Below the pieces are notes generated by a model. That model was not told the DNA's origin. It searched no databases and was given only the letters and a program-made list of their open reading frames with translations. Below, piece after piece: positions 16,797 to 27,044 of a DNA stretch of 64,000 nt. Within the stretch, counting starts at the first letter, position 1; each line of letters begins with the position of its first letter. A program made the position numbers and the translations under genes. The DNA lies in assembly GCF_000508085.1 (NCBI RefSeq), contig NZ_KI669560.1, positions 2,008,709 to 2,072,708 on the forward strand, in the 5' to 3' direction. This stretch comes from Sediminibacterium sp. C3. Lineage in GTDB: Bacteria; Bacteroidota; Bacteroidia; Chitinophagales; Chitinophagaceae.

Positions 16797-19700
16797 ATGG
16801 CCCAATTTTCACACTTACATGTACATACCCAATATTCCTTACTGGATGGCGCTGCTCCAATAGATGAACTCTACAAAAAAGCCGCTGCCCACCAAATGCC
16901 CGCCCTTGCCATAACCGATCATGGCAATATGTTCGGTGCTTTTGATTTTGTAAGCCAGGCCTGGAAAAATACTAAAGTGATTGGAAAGGATGCCAACGGA
17001 AAAGACATTACCACACCAGTAGTAAAACCAATTGTAGGCTGTGAGTTTTATGTAGTGAAAGACAGACATATCAAAACATTCACTAAAGAATCAAAAGACA
17101 ATAGATTTCACCAGGTTTTGCTGGCAAAGAATGCCACAGGATACCAGAATTTGGTGAAGCTTACTTCACTAGGCTATATAGAGGGTATGTACAGCAAGTA
17201 CCCAAGAATTGATAAAGAACTTATTGAAAAATACCACGAAGGATTAATTGCCACTACCTGTTGTATTGGCGCCTATGTGCCTCAAACCATTTTGCATCAG
17301 TCCGAAGAAAATGCAGAAAAGGAATTTAAATGGTGGCTCGATTTATTTGGTGAGGATTATTATATTGAAATTCAGCGACACGATATCAAAGAACAGGAAT
17401 TGATTAATCAGACCCTGTTAAAATTTGCGAAGAAATACAATGTGCCGGTTATTGCTACCAATGATAGTCACTATGTTGAGAAGGATGATGCCAATGCGCA
17501 TGATATTTTATTGTGCATTAATACGGGTGAAAAGCAAAGCACTCCAGGGTTTGATGATTTTGTGAATGATGAGGTACAGATAAAAAACCGAAGATTCAAG
17601 TTTCCCAACGATCAGTTTTATTTTAAGACACCGGATGAAATGGCTAAGCTGTTTCATGATATTCCGGAATCTTTGGATAATACCAACCAGATTGTTGACA
17701 AGGTAGAGGTTTTAAATCTAAAGAAAGACATACTCCTCCCTGCCTTCCCTATTCCCAAAGAGTTTCAAATACATGCAGATGCCAACCTGAACCAGTGGGA
17801 GTTGTTGAAACACCTTACGTATGAGGGCGCCAAAATCCGATACAATGAAATTACACCAGAAATACAGGAACGTATCGATTTTGAATTGTTTACCATTAAA
17901 ACCATGGGATTCGCTGGCTACTTCCTGATTGTTAGTGATTTCATTAAGGCTGGCAGAGACATGGGGGTTTTCATTGGACCCGGTCGTGGTTCAGCTGCCG
18001 GATCCGTGGTTGCCTACTGCATTGGCATTACCAATATTGATCCCATTAAATACAATCTGCTTTTTGAGCGTTTCCTGAATCCGGATCGTAAAAGCATGCC
18101 CGATATTGATACGGATTTTGATGATGAAGGAAGACAGAAAGTCATTGATTATGTGGTACAGAAATATGGCAAGAGTCAGGTAGCTCAGATTGTTACTTAT
18201 GGTACCATGGCGGCTAAAATGAGCATCAAAGACGTTGCCCGTGTGCTGGATCTTCCACTTTCAGAAAGTAATTTATTGGCCAAGCTGGTTCCGGATAAGC
18301 CTGGCACCGAATTGGGCCGCGTATTGAAAGCCCCAATTACGGTTAAGGAAGGTCCTAAATCACTGGAAGAGAAAGAAGGTTACCAGCAGGAAGACATTGA
18401 CAATGTAAAGAAGCTTCGTGAAATTTATAATGGATCCGATTTAAGGGCACAGGTCTTAAAGGAAGCCGAAAGACTGGAAGGCTCTGTTAGAAATACAGGT
18501 ATACATGCTGCAGGTATCATCATTGCCCCCAAAGACCTGACAGATTTGATTCCGGTTGCTACCGCCAAGGATTCGGATTTGTGGGTAACACAGATTGAAG
18601 GAAGTATTATTGAAGATGCAGGTGTAATTAAAATGGACTTTCTGGGCTTAAAAACCCTCTCTATTTTGAAGACGGCTCTTGAGTTGATACAATTAAACCA
18701 TGGCGTAACCATCGACCTTGATAATATTCCACTCGATGATGAAAAGACATTCCAGTTATACCAAAGCGGTCAGACCAATGGGACATTCCAGTTTGAAAGT
18801 GTGGGTATGCAAAAATACCTGCGAGAACTGAAGCCGGATAAGTTTGATGATTTAATTGCCATGAACGCCCTGTATCGCCCTGGACCTATTGCCTATATCC
18901 CAAATTTCATTGCACGAAAACATGGAAGAGAAGCCATAAGCTATGATATTGAAGAAATGAAGGAATACCTGAGTGATACCTATGGTATTACTGTGTATCA
19001 GGAACAGGTAATGTTGCTGAGTCAAAGCCTTGCAGGTTTCTCTAAAGGCGATGCGGATGTGTTGCGTAAAGCCATGGGAAAAAAGCAGAAATCGGTGCTG
19101 GATAAAATGAAAGCACAGTTTGTTGAAGGGGCAAAGGCCAAAGGTCATCCTGCAGATAAGCTGGAAAAGATCTGGACCGACTGGGAAGCATTTGCACAAT
19201 ATGCATTCAACAAATCACACTCTACCTGTTATGCATTTGTGGCATATCAAACGGCCTATTTAAAAGCTCACTACCCCGCCGAATATATGTCTGCGGTGTT
19301 GAATCACCAGGGCAATATTGAAAAAATCACTTTCTTCATGGAAGAGTGTAAGCGAATGGGCATAAACGTACTAGGACCTGATATAAATGAATCTCTTAAA
19401 GGATTTGCGGTGAATGCCAAAGGAGAAATTCGCTTTGGATTGGGTGGATTAAAAGGCGTTGGTGAAATGGCAGTAGAAGCTATTATTGCAGAACGCCAGA
19501 AGAACGGTCCTTATCAGGATGTGTATGATTTTGTTCAAAGGGTGCTTCAAAAATCGGTCAATAAAAAGTCACTGGAAAGTCTTGTGTATTCTGGTGCATT
19601 TGATTGTTTTCCTGAATTGCACAGAGCGCAATATTTTAAAATGGCCGATGGTGAAAGATTAACCGGGTTGGAAAAAATTGTGAATTACGGTCAGGTACAA

Positions 19701-20471
19701 CAGAGCTTAAGCACGGGGACCTCCAATACTTTATTCGGAGACCTCCCGACTGCGATGCATGTTCCCAAGCCCAAGATAGCTCCCTGCGAGCCCTGGACAC
19801 TAACGGAGTTGCTGAATTATGAAAAGGAAGTAACGGGCATGTTCATGAGTGGCCACCCCTTAGATCATTTCAGATTTGAATTGAAGCACTATGAAATTAC
19901 AGGAATTGCCGATTTTAACGAAGCCAGGGACGCGTTAACCGAAGGGGTTAGTCTGAATAAAATGTATCGGGTAGCAGGCTTAGTAACAGATGTACAACAC
20001 AGGGTTACCAAGACAGGTAAAAACTTTGGTTCTTTTGTGATTGAAGATTATAGTGGTAAAACAGAGTTTACATTATGGAGTGAAGACTATATACGGTTCA
20101 AGGATTACTTGGAAAAAGGACAGAATATTCTACTTAACGGAAGTTTCCGAAACCGGTTTAATCAACCCAATGTATTTGAATTCAAAATATCGAGTATGTC
20201 ATTACTCGAGACGGTAAAACAGGTATTGACCCGATCAGTGGAAATCAATATGCATCCTTCGGCAATTACCCCTGCCATGGTTCAGTTTATTGAGGAAAAC
20301 CTGCGAAAGTTTCCCGGCAAGAGTACCCTGAAAATCAATATTTTCGAACCCAAGGAAAACCTGAAAATCAGTATGTATACTATTGAAAAGGGCTTTCAGA
20401 TGAACGAAGAAATGGCAGGATACTTGATGGACAATTTAGATATTGACGTGAAAGTCGGCTTGGTTGGTTAA
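16797..20471 (+). CDS. dnaE: DNA polymerase III subunit alpha
   Basis: 1224 residues from ATG 16797 (MAQFSHLHVHTQYSLLDG), which places the PHP domain at the very N-terminus as usual; the in-frame ATG at 16755 would add 14 unlikely residues. The catalytic palm shows GPGRGSAAGS and the acidic PDIDTDFDDEGR triad. Thumb, fingers, tandem helix-hairpin-helix (IRFGLGGLKGVGEMA) and an OB-fold (KMYRVAGLVTDVQHRVTKTGK) follow. It is the replicative polymerase. Followed by trxA after 127 nt. Confidence 0.97.
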   Translation: MAQFSHLHVHTQYSLLDGAAPIDELYKKAAAHQMPALAITDHGNMFGAFDFVSQAWKNTKVIGKDANGKDITTPVVKPIVGCEFYVVKDRHIKTFTKESKDNRFHQVLLAKNATGYQNLVKLTSLGYIEGMYSKYPRIDKELIEKYHEGLIATTCCIGAYVPQTILHQSEENAEKEFKWWLDLFGEDYYIEIQRHDIKEQELINQTLLKFAKKYNVPVIATNDSHYVEKDDANAHDILLCINTGEKQSTPGFDDFVNDEVQIKNRRFKFPNDQFYFKTPDEMAKLFHDIPESLDNTNQIVDKVEVLNLKKDILLPAFPIPKEFQIHADANLNQWELLKHLTYEGAKIRYNEITPEIQERIDFELFTIKTMGFAGYFLIVSDFIKAGRDMGVFIGPGRGSAAGSVVAYCIGITNIDPIKYNLLFERFLNPDRKSMPDIDTDFDDEGRQKVIDYVVQKYGKSQVAQIVTYGTMAAKMSIKDVARVLDLPLSESNLLAKLVPDKPGTELGRVLKAPITVKEGPKSLEEKEGYQQEDIDNVKKLREIYNGSDLRAQVLKEAERLEGSVRNTGIHAAGIIIAPKDLTDLIPVATAKDSDLWVTQIEGSIIEDAGVIKMDFLGLKTLSILKTALELIQLNHGVTIDLDNIPLDDEKTFQLYQSGQTNGTFQFESVGMQKYLRELKPDKFDDLIAMNALYRPGPIAYIPNFIARKHGREAISYDIEEMKEYLSDTYGITVYQEQVMLLSQSLAGFSKGDADVLRKAMGKKQKSVLDKMKAQFVEGAKAKGHPADKLEKIWTDWEAFAQYAFNKSHSTCYAFVAYQTAYLKAHYPAEYMSAVLNHQGNIEKITFFMEECKRMGINVLGPDINESLKGFAVNAKGEIRFGLGGLKGVGEMAVEAIIAERQKNGPYQDVYDFVQRVLQKSVNKKSLESLVYSGAFDCFPELHRAQYFKMADGERLTGLEKIVNYGQVQQSLSTGTSNTLFGDLPTAMHVPKPKIAPCEPWTLTELLNYEKEVTGMFMSGHPLDHFRFELKHYEITGIADFNEARDALTEGVSLNKMYRVAGLVTDVQHRVTKTGKNFGSFVIEDYSGKTEFTLWSEDYIRFKDYLEKGQNILLNGSFRNRFNQPNVFEFKISSMSLLETVKQVLTRSVEINMHPSAITPAMVQFIEENLRKFPGKSTLKINIFEPKENLKISMYTIEKGFQMNEEMAGYLMDNLDIDVKVGLVG

Positions 20472-20564
20472 GTTCCGGACTGACCCATTGTCAGCAGCTG
20501 CCAGCCAAAACAACTAAATAACATTGGTGGAAAAGTCAAAGGGGCAGTCAAAAGCCTTTGGATG

Positions 20565-20572
20565 TAAATTTG
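20565..20572 (+). promoter_or_regulatory. -7 element upstream of trxA
   Basis: TAAATTTG matches TAnnTTTG exactly, 26 nt before the trxA start. No TTG at the usual -33 spacing. A short inverted repeat (CTGAC-CCATT-GTCAG) lies earlier in the same gap, near 20479-20493. Confidence 0.45.
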
Positions 20573-20598
20573 ATGAATAACGATATAAAATTTAAACT

Positions 20599-20916
20599 AT
20601 GGCATTAGAATTAACAGACGCGAATTTTCAGTCGACTGTTTTAGACAGCGATAAATTAACAGTGGTAGACTTTTGGGCAGAATGGTGTGGACCTTGTCGT
20701 GCAATTGGACCAGTTATTGAAGAATTGTCTAAGGAATATGAAGGTAAAATCAATGTTGGTAAAGTAAACGTAGACCATAATCCTAATTTGAGTGTGAACT
20801 ATGGTATTACTTCAATTCCTGCTATTCTTTTTATTAAGGGTGGACAAATTGTAGACAAGCAAATTGGTGCTGTTCCGAAATCTGTTTTAGACAAAAAAAT
20901 TCAGGCTCATATGTAG
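20599..20916 (+). CDS. trxA: thioredoxin
   Basis: 105 residues, the normal length. The WCGPC active site has Cys30 and Cys33 (FWAEWCGPCR), and the cis-proline is in SIPAILF. It is a cytosolic disulfide reductase supplying electrons to ribonucleotide reductase, methionine sulfoxide reductases and peroxiredoxins. It has its own likely promoter and is followed 45 nt later by a nucleoside transporter. Confidence 0.96.
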   Translation: MALELTDANFQSTVLDSDKLTVVDFWAEWCGPCRAIGPVIEELSKEYEGKINVGKVNVDHNPNLSVNYGITSIPAILFIKGGQIVDKQIGAVPKSVLDKKIQAHM

Positions 20917-20961
20917 TAATCCGTATCTTTCAAACCTAATCTGAATACTAAGTAATTGTAT

Positions 20962-22191
20962 ATGGAAAGGTTTCAAGGATTTATAGGGATTATTTTGATC
21001 TTGGGTATTGCTTTTTTATTCTCTAATAACAAGCGTAGAATTAACTACAGACTGGTTTTTAGCGGAATTCTGTTACAGATTTTTATTGCTGTAATGGTAT
21101 TGAAAGTTCCACCGGTTACCCGATTTTTTCAATTATTGGGGCACGGAATGGAAAAGATTGAAAGGTTTGCGCGTGAAGGCGTTGCATTTGTATACAATGG
21201 CGTTATGGTTAATGCACCAGATGGTGTAAAAAACTTTAGTCAGGGTGGATTTGTATTTGCCTTCAGCGTTACTGCTACTATTATATTGGTTTGTGTACTG
21301 GTAGCCATCTTATATCATTTTGGGGTAATGCAGTTTATTGTATCTGTTATTGCCAAAGCCATGAATTTTATCATGCGCGTAAGCGGAGCCGAAGCACTCA
21401 GTAATGTTGCTTCGGCTTTTGTGGGTCAGGTAGAAGCCCAGGTAATGATTAGACCCTACCTGAATACCATGACCAAAAGTGAATTGCTGGCCAGTATGAG
21501 TGGAAGTCTGGCCTGTATTGCCGGTGGTATTCTGATTGTATATGCCAATATGGGTGCCAAGGCAGAATACCTGTTGACTGCCAGTTTAATGGCAGCACCC
21601 GGAGCCCTGGTGATTTCAAAAATTGTATTTCCAGAAACTGAAGAATCCCAAACCATGGGAAAAGTAAAACTGGAAGTAAAAAGTCCTTACAGTAATATCA
21701 TCGATGCTATCTCTCATGGGGCAAGTGATGGAATGAAAATAGCTGTGAATGTAATTGCCATGTTGATTGGGTTTATTGCCCTAATCGCATTAATTAATTA
21801 TTTAATTGGAATGATTGTGCCTGGTGTAACGTTGGATGTAATCTTCAGTAAAATATTTTATCCTATGACCTGGGCAATGGGGGTACCTCAGGTGGATGTG
21901 GCCAATGCAGCTTCTTTATTGGGTCAGAAATTAACCATCAATGAATTTGTGGCTTTTAATAATTTAACATCCAAAACCATCCCGATTGTCTCAGAAAAAG
22001 GCTTATTAATTGTAAGTATTGCCATTTGTGGTTTTGCCAACTTCAGTAGTGTGGGAATGCAAATTGGCGGAATCGGGGAATTGGCGCCAACCAGAAGAGC
22101 TGATTTGGCTAAACTGGGATTAAGGGCTTTATTGTGCGGAACACTTGCCTCCTATCTGTCTGCAACAATTGCGGGCATTCTGATGTTTTAA
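20962..22191 (+). CDS. concentrative nucleoside transporter (NupC/CNT family)
   Basis: 409 residues from ATG 20962 (MERFQGFIGIILILGIAFLF); the upstream in-frame TTG adds only two residues. The CNT layout is visible: N-terminal helices, the Na/H-coupled core with GQVEAQVMIRPYLNTMTKSEL and GGIGELAPTRRADLAKLG near the C-terminus. It imports nucleosides with a sodium or proton gradient across the inner membrane. 30 nt before mqnE. Confidence 0.92.
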   Translation: MERFQGFIGIILILGIAFLFSNNKRRINYRLVFSGILLQIFIAVMVLKVPPVTRFFQLLGHGMEKIERFAREGVAFVYNGVMVNAPDGVKNFSQGGFVFAFSVTATIILVCVLVAILYHFGVMQFIVSVIAKAMNFIMRVSGAEALSNVASAFVGQVEAQVMIRPYLNTMTKSELLASMSGSLACIAGGILIVYANMGAKAEYLLTASLMAAPGALVISKIVFPETEESQTMGKVKLEVKSPYSNIIDAISHGASDGMKIAVNVIAMLIGFIALIALINYLIGMIVPGVTLDVIFSKIFYPMTWAMGVPQVDVANAASLLGQKLTINEFVAFNNLTSKTIPIVSEKGLLIVSIAICGFANFSSVGMQIGGIGELAPTRRADLAKLGLRALLCGTLASYLSATIAGILMF

Positions 22192-22221
22192 AGGTGTAAT
22201 TTTGCACAAAATCTGGGAGAA

Positions 22222-23376
22222 ATGAATACAGCCGCAGTGAAGGTATTGGTTGACGCCGAAAAAGACCAACAGTTACAATCCATCGGATATAAAATATTGA
22301 ATCAGGAACGCATTTCTTTTGACGAAGGCGTATCCTTATTTGAGAAAGCTTCACTTTCCTACGTGGGCGCTTTAGCCAACTTGGTAAGAGAGAGCAAGCA
22401 CGGTAACAAAACCTATTTTAACAGGAACTTTCATATTGAGCCAACCAATGTTTGTGTATTCTCCTGCGCTTTTTGTTCTTATTCTAAATTGTATGCGCAC
22501 AGAGAAGAAGGTTGGGAACTAAGTATTGATCAAATGATGCACATTGTAAAAAGTTACGATGGCAAGCCTGTTACAGAAGTACATATTGTGGGTGGCGTTC
22601 ATCCTAAAATGAATATGGATTTCTTTCTTGAATTGTTAAGAAGCATCAAAGCGCACAGACCCGATTTACATATCAAGGCTTTCACTCCCGTTGAACTGGA
22701 TTATATGTTCCGTAAGGCCAAAGTATCTGTTGAAGAAGGAATGCGAATGGCGCATGAAGCAGGTCTGGATTCACTTCCAGGCGGAGGCGCTGAAATTTTT
22801 CATCCAGATATTCGTACAAAAATTTGTGCAGATAAAGTGGATGCAGATGGATGGCTGGCGATTCACAAAGCGGCCCATCAGTTAGGTATGCATAGTAATG
22901 CCACGCTATTGTACGGTCATATTGAGTCTTACTGGCATCGCATTGATCATATGGATCGTTTGCGCAGGTTGCAGGATGAAACAGGTGGCTTCAACACATT
23001 CATTCCTTTGAAGTTTCGCAATAAAGACAATGATATGCAGCATGTAGCTGAAAGTACCATTGTTGAAGACATGAAAATGTACGCGGTTTCAAGATTGTAT
23101 CTGGACAATTTCTCTCACTTGAAAGCTTATTGGCCAATGCTGGGCAGAAAAAATGCACAGTTGACTTTGTCTTTTGGTGTAAACGATATTGATGGAACGA
23201 TTGACGATACCACAAAAATCTACTCCATGGCCGGAAGTGAAGAACAAACACCAACCATGAGCACAGCAGATTTGGTTGCCTTAATCAAACAGGTAAAACG
23301 TCAGCCGGTTGAACGTGGTACTTTATACAATGAAATCAAGGATTACAGCGAAGCAACTTTAGAGACTTTACATTAG
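22222..23376 (+). CDS. mqnE: aminofutalosine synthase MqnE (radical SAM)
   Basis: 384 residues. The radical-SAM cluster motif CVFSCAFC (CxxxCxxC) follows FNRNFHIEPTNV; VHIVGGVHPK and GLDSLPGGGAEIF are typical of MqnE as opposed to MqnC. It converts 3-(1-carboxyvinyloxy)benzoate and SAM to aminofutalosine in the futalosine route to menaquinone. None of the other mqn genes is in this window, so the pathway is dispersed. The gene is close to the CNT gene upstream. Confidence 0.92.
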   Translation: MNTAAVKVLVDAEKDQQLQSIGYKILNQERISFDEGVSLFEKASLSYVGALANLVRESKHGNKTYFNRNFHIEPTNVCVFSCAFCSYSKLYAHREEGWELSIDQMMHIVKSYDGKPVTEVHIVGGVHPKMNMDFFLELLRSIKAHRPDLHIKAFTPVELDYMFRKAKVSVEEGMRMAHEAGLDSLPGGGAEIFHPDIRTKICADKVDADGWLAIHKAAHQLGMHSNATLLYGHIESYWHRIDHMDRLRRLQDETGGFNTFIPLKFRNKDNDMQHVAESTIVEDMKMYAVSRLYLDNFSHLKAYWPMLGRKNAQLTLSFGVNDIDGTIDDTTKIYSMAGSEEQTPTMSTADLVALIKQVKRQPVERGTLYNEIKDYSEATLETLH

Positions 23377-23381
23377 TTTAA

Positions 23382-23747
23382 TTAGTTGTTAAAGCTTCCG
23401 AAATGCCAAAGTATCCCTGAAGGATCATGAACAAAGCATTCTGTTCCCCAGTCGAGGGATTTTGGAGCAACAATTTTTACTTGGGGGTATTTTTCCGTCA
23501 GACCTAATGATTGAAGGTTTTCCCAAAAGGCTGCAACATTCTCTACTTCAACAAAAACCATTGTATTGTCTACCCAGTCTTTCACATAGGCGTTCTGTAA
23601 GTAAAAAGAAATACCCTTAAAGTGAAAAACACTTAAAAGCTCATTAATTCTGTTTTCAGTAAATCCCAATTCCGCATAAAATGCCCGGCTCAAATCAAAA
23701 TCTTTTGCGCCTATAAATGGTCGGATAGAAATAGGGTTATCATTCAT
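23382..23747 (-). CDS. VOC/glyoxalase-like family protein
   Basis: 121 residues. The beta-alpha-beta-beta-beta halves of the VOC fold are visible (IRPFIGAKDFDLSRAFYAELGF, then VFVEVENVAAFW and HDPSGILWHFGSF). Specific function is not readable; relatives include bleomycin resistance proteins and glyoxalases. Starts 3 nt after the small unknown gene. Confidence 0.8.
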   Translation of the reverse strand: MNDNPISIRPFIGAKDFDLSRAFYAELGFTENRINELLSVFHFKGISFYLQNAYVKDWVDNTMVFVEVENVAAFWENLQSLGLTEKYPQVKIVAPKSLDWGTECFVHDPSGILWHFGSFNN

Positions 23748-23750
23748 GAT

Positions 23751-23999
23751 TTAACTTTTTTCAATATTACAAACTGCTTCCAGATGGAATGAGCCTTCTT
23801 GTTGATGCATTTGTTTTCTGAAGCTAGCCAATTCTTCCTGAAGTCTTTTAATTTTTGTTTCCCTGAATTTAATCTCCTCTTCAGAAGAAAATACACTGAT
23901 TTTATTCTCGTGAAAAGTGATTTTTATTTGAAGCATTTGTTCAATCAGTGCTGCAGTTTCTGCAGCACTGAATTGGCCTTGTATTAAGTTTATTTGCAT
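23751..23999 (-). CDS. small conserved-looking protein of unknown function with coiled coil
   Basis: 82 residues. The first half (MQINLIQGQFSAAETAALIEQML) is alpha-helical; the middle (about 42-68, EEEIKFRETKIKRLQEELASFRKQM) is a charged coiled coil. No signal peptide or metal motif is seen. It lies in a tight leftward series between isocitrate dehydrogenase (38 nt upstream) and the VOC gene (3 nt downstream). I do not recognise the family. Confidence 0.6.
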   Translation of the reverse strand: MQINLIQGQFSAAETAALIEQMLQIKITFHENKISVFSSEEEIKFRETKIKRLQEELASFRKQMHQQEGSFHLEAVCNIEKS

Positions 24000-24037
24000 A
24001 CAATTATATGATTTAACGATTTTACTTGAGTTTGAAT

Positions 24038-25474
24038 TTATTGCCCTTGCCCCAATGAAAATGCTTGTTTTCCGTCAAAAGCATAGAGATTCTCTGTTTT
24101 GATAATATCTATCCCATTTTCGTTCGCAGCCATTAAAAGGGAAGGTATTGCTGACTTTGACATTTGATTGCCATCAATCGGTTTAAATCTACATCTCCAG
24201 TGGTCTGTGCAAAAAGTTTCAGGAAAACCATCCGGCCAAACTTTAATGCCTCTATTGGTTATCATACTAAGTTGAATCTCTTTTTTATAAATGCTTTTTA
24301 GTTGTTGTGCAAGCTCATTGGCATCATGACCATTCCAGTGTACAAATACATCCACACCTTCAAGCGTTTTTACAGCGGGCGATCTTCTCTTATATTTGGG
24401 CAGGGAAAGCGCTGCATTATTGGCATAATTTACTGGCTGGAAGATAGACGGGGTTTTTCCCAGATTGGCAATTACGGCTGCTGCAAATGCTTTGGTTCCT
24501 ACTTTTTCTTTACTGATACCCTCTTTATAAATGTCATAAGTATGAATGCCGTCTTCCAGTGTTTTTAACCAGGCATTTTGTACTTTTTCTGCAATGGCGG
24601 TTTGGCCAATATGGTTTAGCATCATAATGGCTCCTTGCAATAAACCAGACGGATTGGCTACATCCTGCCCTGCCCTTCTGGGTGCAGATCCATGAATAGC
24701 TTCAAACATGGCACATGATTCACCAATATTGGCTGAGCCGGCAAGTCCTACCGATCCGGTTATTTGTGCGGCTACATCACTGAGTACATCACCATATAAA
24801 TTGGGCATTACAATTACATCAAATGCTTCCGGACTGTCTGCCATTTTTGCTGCACCTATATCAATAATCCAATGTTCATTTTCTATTTCTGGATATTCAC
24901 TGGCAATTTCGTCAAACACTTTGTGGAACAGACCATCTGTCTGCTTCATGATATTGTCTTTGGTGAAGCAGGTTACTTTTTTGCGATTCTGTTGTTTTGC
25001 ATATTCAAATGCATAACGGATAATCTTTTCACAGCCTGGTCTGCTAATCAGTTTTAAACACTGAACTACTTCATCTGTTTGCTGGTGTTCAATACCTGCA
25101 TAAAGGTCTTCCTCATTTTCCCGGATAATAACTATGTCCATTACCGGGTGTTTGGTGCTTATAAAAGGGTGTAAACTTCTGCATGGCCTCACATTCGAAT
25201 AAAGGCCAAGGAATTTTCTTGTGGTTACATTTAAGCTTTTGTAACCCCCTCCCTGAGGGGTGGTGATAGGTGCTTTCAGGAATATTTTATTTTTGCGGAT
25301 AATATCCCAGGATTCTGCAGCAATGCCTGCTGAATTACCTGCCAGATATACTTTTTCACCTACTTCAATTTCTTCAATTTGCAGTTCTGCTCCTGCTGCA
25401 AGAATGATTGATAATGTGGCATCCATTATTTCAGGACCAATGCCATCGCCCTTTGCTACCGTAATTGTTGTCAT
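24038..25474 (-). CDS. icd: NADP-dependent isocitrate dehydrogenase with C-terminal extension
   Basis: 478 residues. The beta-decarboxylating dehydrogenase core shows GDGIGPEI, the substrate-binding SLNVTTRKFLGLYSNVRP region, ENEEDLYAGIEH and the metal-binding DVLSDVAAQITG. A further 130 or so residues (from about 345) form a separate small domain ending LYAFDGKQAFSLGQGQ, as in the Thermus-type enzyme. It catalyses isocitrate to 2-oxoglutarate in the TCA cycle, with aconitase elsewhere in the window (57525). Cofactor preference is inferred from the family. Confidence 0.88.
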   Translation of the reverse strand: MTTITVAKGDGIGPEIMDATLSIILAAGAELQIEEIEVGEKVYLAGNSAGIAAESWDIIRKNKIFLKAPITTPQGGGYKSLNVTTRKFLGLYSNVRPCRSLHPFISTKHPVMDIVIIRENEEDLYAGIEHQQTDEVVQCLKLISRPGCEKIIRYAFEYAKQQNRKKVTCFTKDNIMKQTDGLFHKVFDEIASEYPEIENEHWIIDIGAAKMADSPEAFDVIVMPNLYGDVLSDVAAQITGSVGLAGSANIGESCAMFEAIHGSAPRRAGQDVANPSGLLQGAIMMLNHIGQTAIAEKVQNAWLKTLEDGIHTYDIYKEGISKEKVGTKAFAAAVIANLGKTPSIFQPVNYANNAALSLPKYKRRSPAVKTLEGVDVFVHWNGHDANELAQQLKSIYKKEIQLSMITNRGIKVWPDGFPETFCTDHWRCRFKPIDGNQMSKSAIPSLLMAANENGIDIIKTENLYAFDGKQAFSLGQGQ

Positions 25475-25574
25475 AAAATGATTTTACGGAGCAAAATTGG
25501 TGAGTTTGTACGAATAGATTTTATTTATCTATTTGATGGTAAGTATAAATAAAATTTATGATTAACTAATGTAA

Positions 25575-27005
25575 CTAACATTCACTCAGACCAAGTGGTA
25601 CCTGAATGGCCAAACCTCCATCAGCTGTTTCCTTGTATTTGCTGTTCATGTCTAATGCAGTATTCCACATAGTAGCAATTACTTTGTCTAAACTCACCAG
25701 TGCAAAATCCGGAGTGCTTTGTAAAGCTAGTTGTGATGCAGTTATGGCTTTAATGGCGCCCATCGTATTGCGTTCTATGCAGGGGATCTGAACCAATCCT
25801 CCAATGGGATCACAGGTTAATCCCAGATGATGTTCCATGGCAATTTCAGCGGCCATTAATGCCTGTTGCTGGGTTCCGCCCATACATTCAGTTAAAGCGC
25901 CTGCGGCCATTGCAGATGATACCCCAATTTCGGCCTGACAGCCTCCCATGGCCGCTGAAATGGTAGCTCCCTTTTTAAAAATGGATCCAATTTCAGAGGC
26001 AGTTAGTAAAAACTGAATGATTTTGTCTTCCTTATTGCCATCACAGAAAGCAATAAAATACAATAATACCGCAGGAATTACTCCTGCTGCGCCATTGGTA
26101 GGTGCGGTAACAACTCTGCCAAAAGATGCATTTTCTTCATTTACAGCCAGCGCAAAACAACTTACCCAATCCAGTATATAATTGAAAGCCTGACCCCCAT
26201 TCTGTATGGCATTTAACCATTCATCAAATGACTGATACGGATGCCCTTTCATTAATTTTTTGTTCAGTTCAAAAGCTCTTCTTCTTACCTGTAATCCACC
26301 GGGAAGCTCTCCTTTGGTATGACAACCCCTATAAATACAATCCCGCATAGTATGCCAGATTTGTATTACACCTTTCTTGGTTTCAGCTTCTGTTCTCCAA
26401 ACGTGTTCATTTTCAAGTACCATTTCATGAATGGACATCCCTGTTTTTCTACACCAGTGCAATATATCGGCTGCATTATTGGTGGGGAAAGGAAGTTCAA
26501 CCGTTGCTTTACTGGCCCCTGCTTCTTCTCCTTCTTTTACCACAAATCCCCCACCTACAGAGTAATAGGTTTCGCTTATTTCCTTGCCGTCTTCAAATTC
26601 AATTAAAAAGGTCAATCCATTTGGATGATAAGGAAGGGATTCGCTTGTAAGAAACAAAAGATTATCTTTATACGAAAATGGAATCCTATAGTTGCCTCCC
26701 AGCATCAACTGGTGCTCGGATTTAATTTTTTCAATGGTAAAATGTATGCTGTTCACATCAACAGTTACCGGATCTGCTGCGATAAGTCCCATTAAAACGG
26801 CAATATCTGTACCGTGCCCCTTGCCTGTTTTAGCCAGAGAACCATATAACAAAACGGTGATGGATTTTACCGTGTGTAAATTTGATTTTTCATGAATCGT
26901 TTCAAGGCAACGTAATGCAGCTCTCCACGGACCTAATGTATGAGAACTGGAAGGGCCAACCCCTATTTTAAACATGTCAAATACTGAAATTGCTTCGTGT
27001 GGCAT
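25575..27005 (-). CDS. sdaA: L-serine ammonia-lyase (single-chain, Fe-S)
   Basis: 476 residues, full length for the single-chain form. Starts with [20 protein letters not shown], the beta-domain signature. The alpha domain supplies 4Fe-4S cysteines in [17 protein letters not shown] and PCIERN. It deaminates L-serine to pyruvate and ammonia. It is divergent from the serine hydrolase gene, with only 39 nt between the start codons, which hold an inverted repeat. Confidence 0.94.
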   Translation of the reverse strand: MPHEAISVFDMFKIGVGPSSSHTLGPWRAALRCLETIHEKSNLHTVKSITVLLYGSLAKTGKGHGTDIAVLMGLIAADPVTVDVNSIHFTIEKIKSEHQLMLGGNYRIPFSYKDNLLFLTSESLPYHPNGLTFLIEFEDGKEISETYYSVGGGFVVKEGEEAGASKATVELPFPTNNAADILHWCRKTGMSIHEMVLENEHVWRTEAETKKGVIQIWHTMRDCIYRGCHTKGELPGGLQVRRRAFELNKKLMKGHPYQSFDEWLNAIQNGGQAFNYILDWVSCFALAVNEENASFGRVVTAPTNGAAGVIPAVLLYFIAFCDGNKEDKIIQFLLTASEIGSIFKKGATISAAMGGCQAEIGVSSAMAAGALTECMGGTQQQALMAAEIAMEHHLGLTCDPIGGLVQIPCIERNTMGAIKAITASQLALQSTPDFALVSLDKVIATMWNTALDMNSKYKETADGGLAIQVPLGLSEC

Positions 27006-27019
27006 GTTGTAAAGTTAAT

Positions 27020-27043
27020 TATCAAATTTCATTAAGTTTGATA
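27020..27043. promoter_or_regulatory. inverted repeat between divergent sdaA and serine hydrolase genes
   Basis: TATCAAA (27020-27026) and TTTGATA (27037-27043) form perfect 7-bp arms around 10 nt. The repeat fills most of the 39-nt gap between the two start codons. It could be a shared operator (inference). TAAGTTTG within it (27033-27040) also matches the TAnnTTTG -7 consensus, pointing at the rightward gene. Confidence 0.4.
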
Positions 27044-27044
27044 A

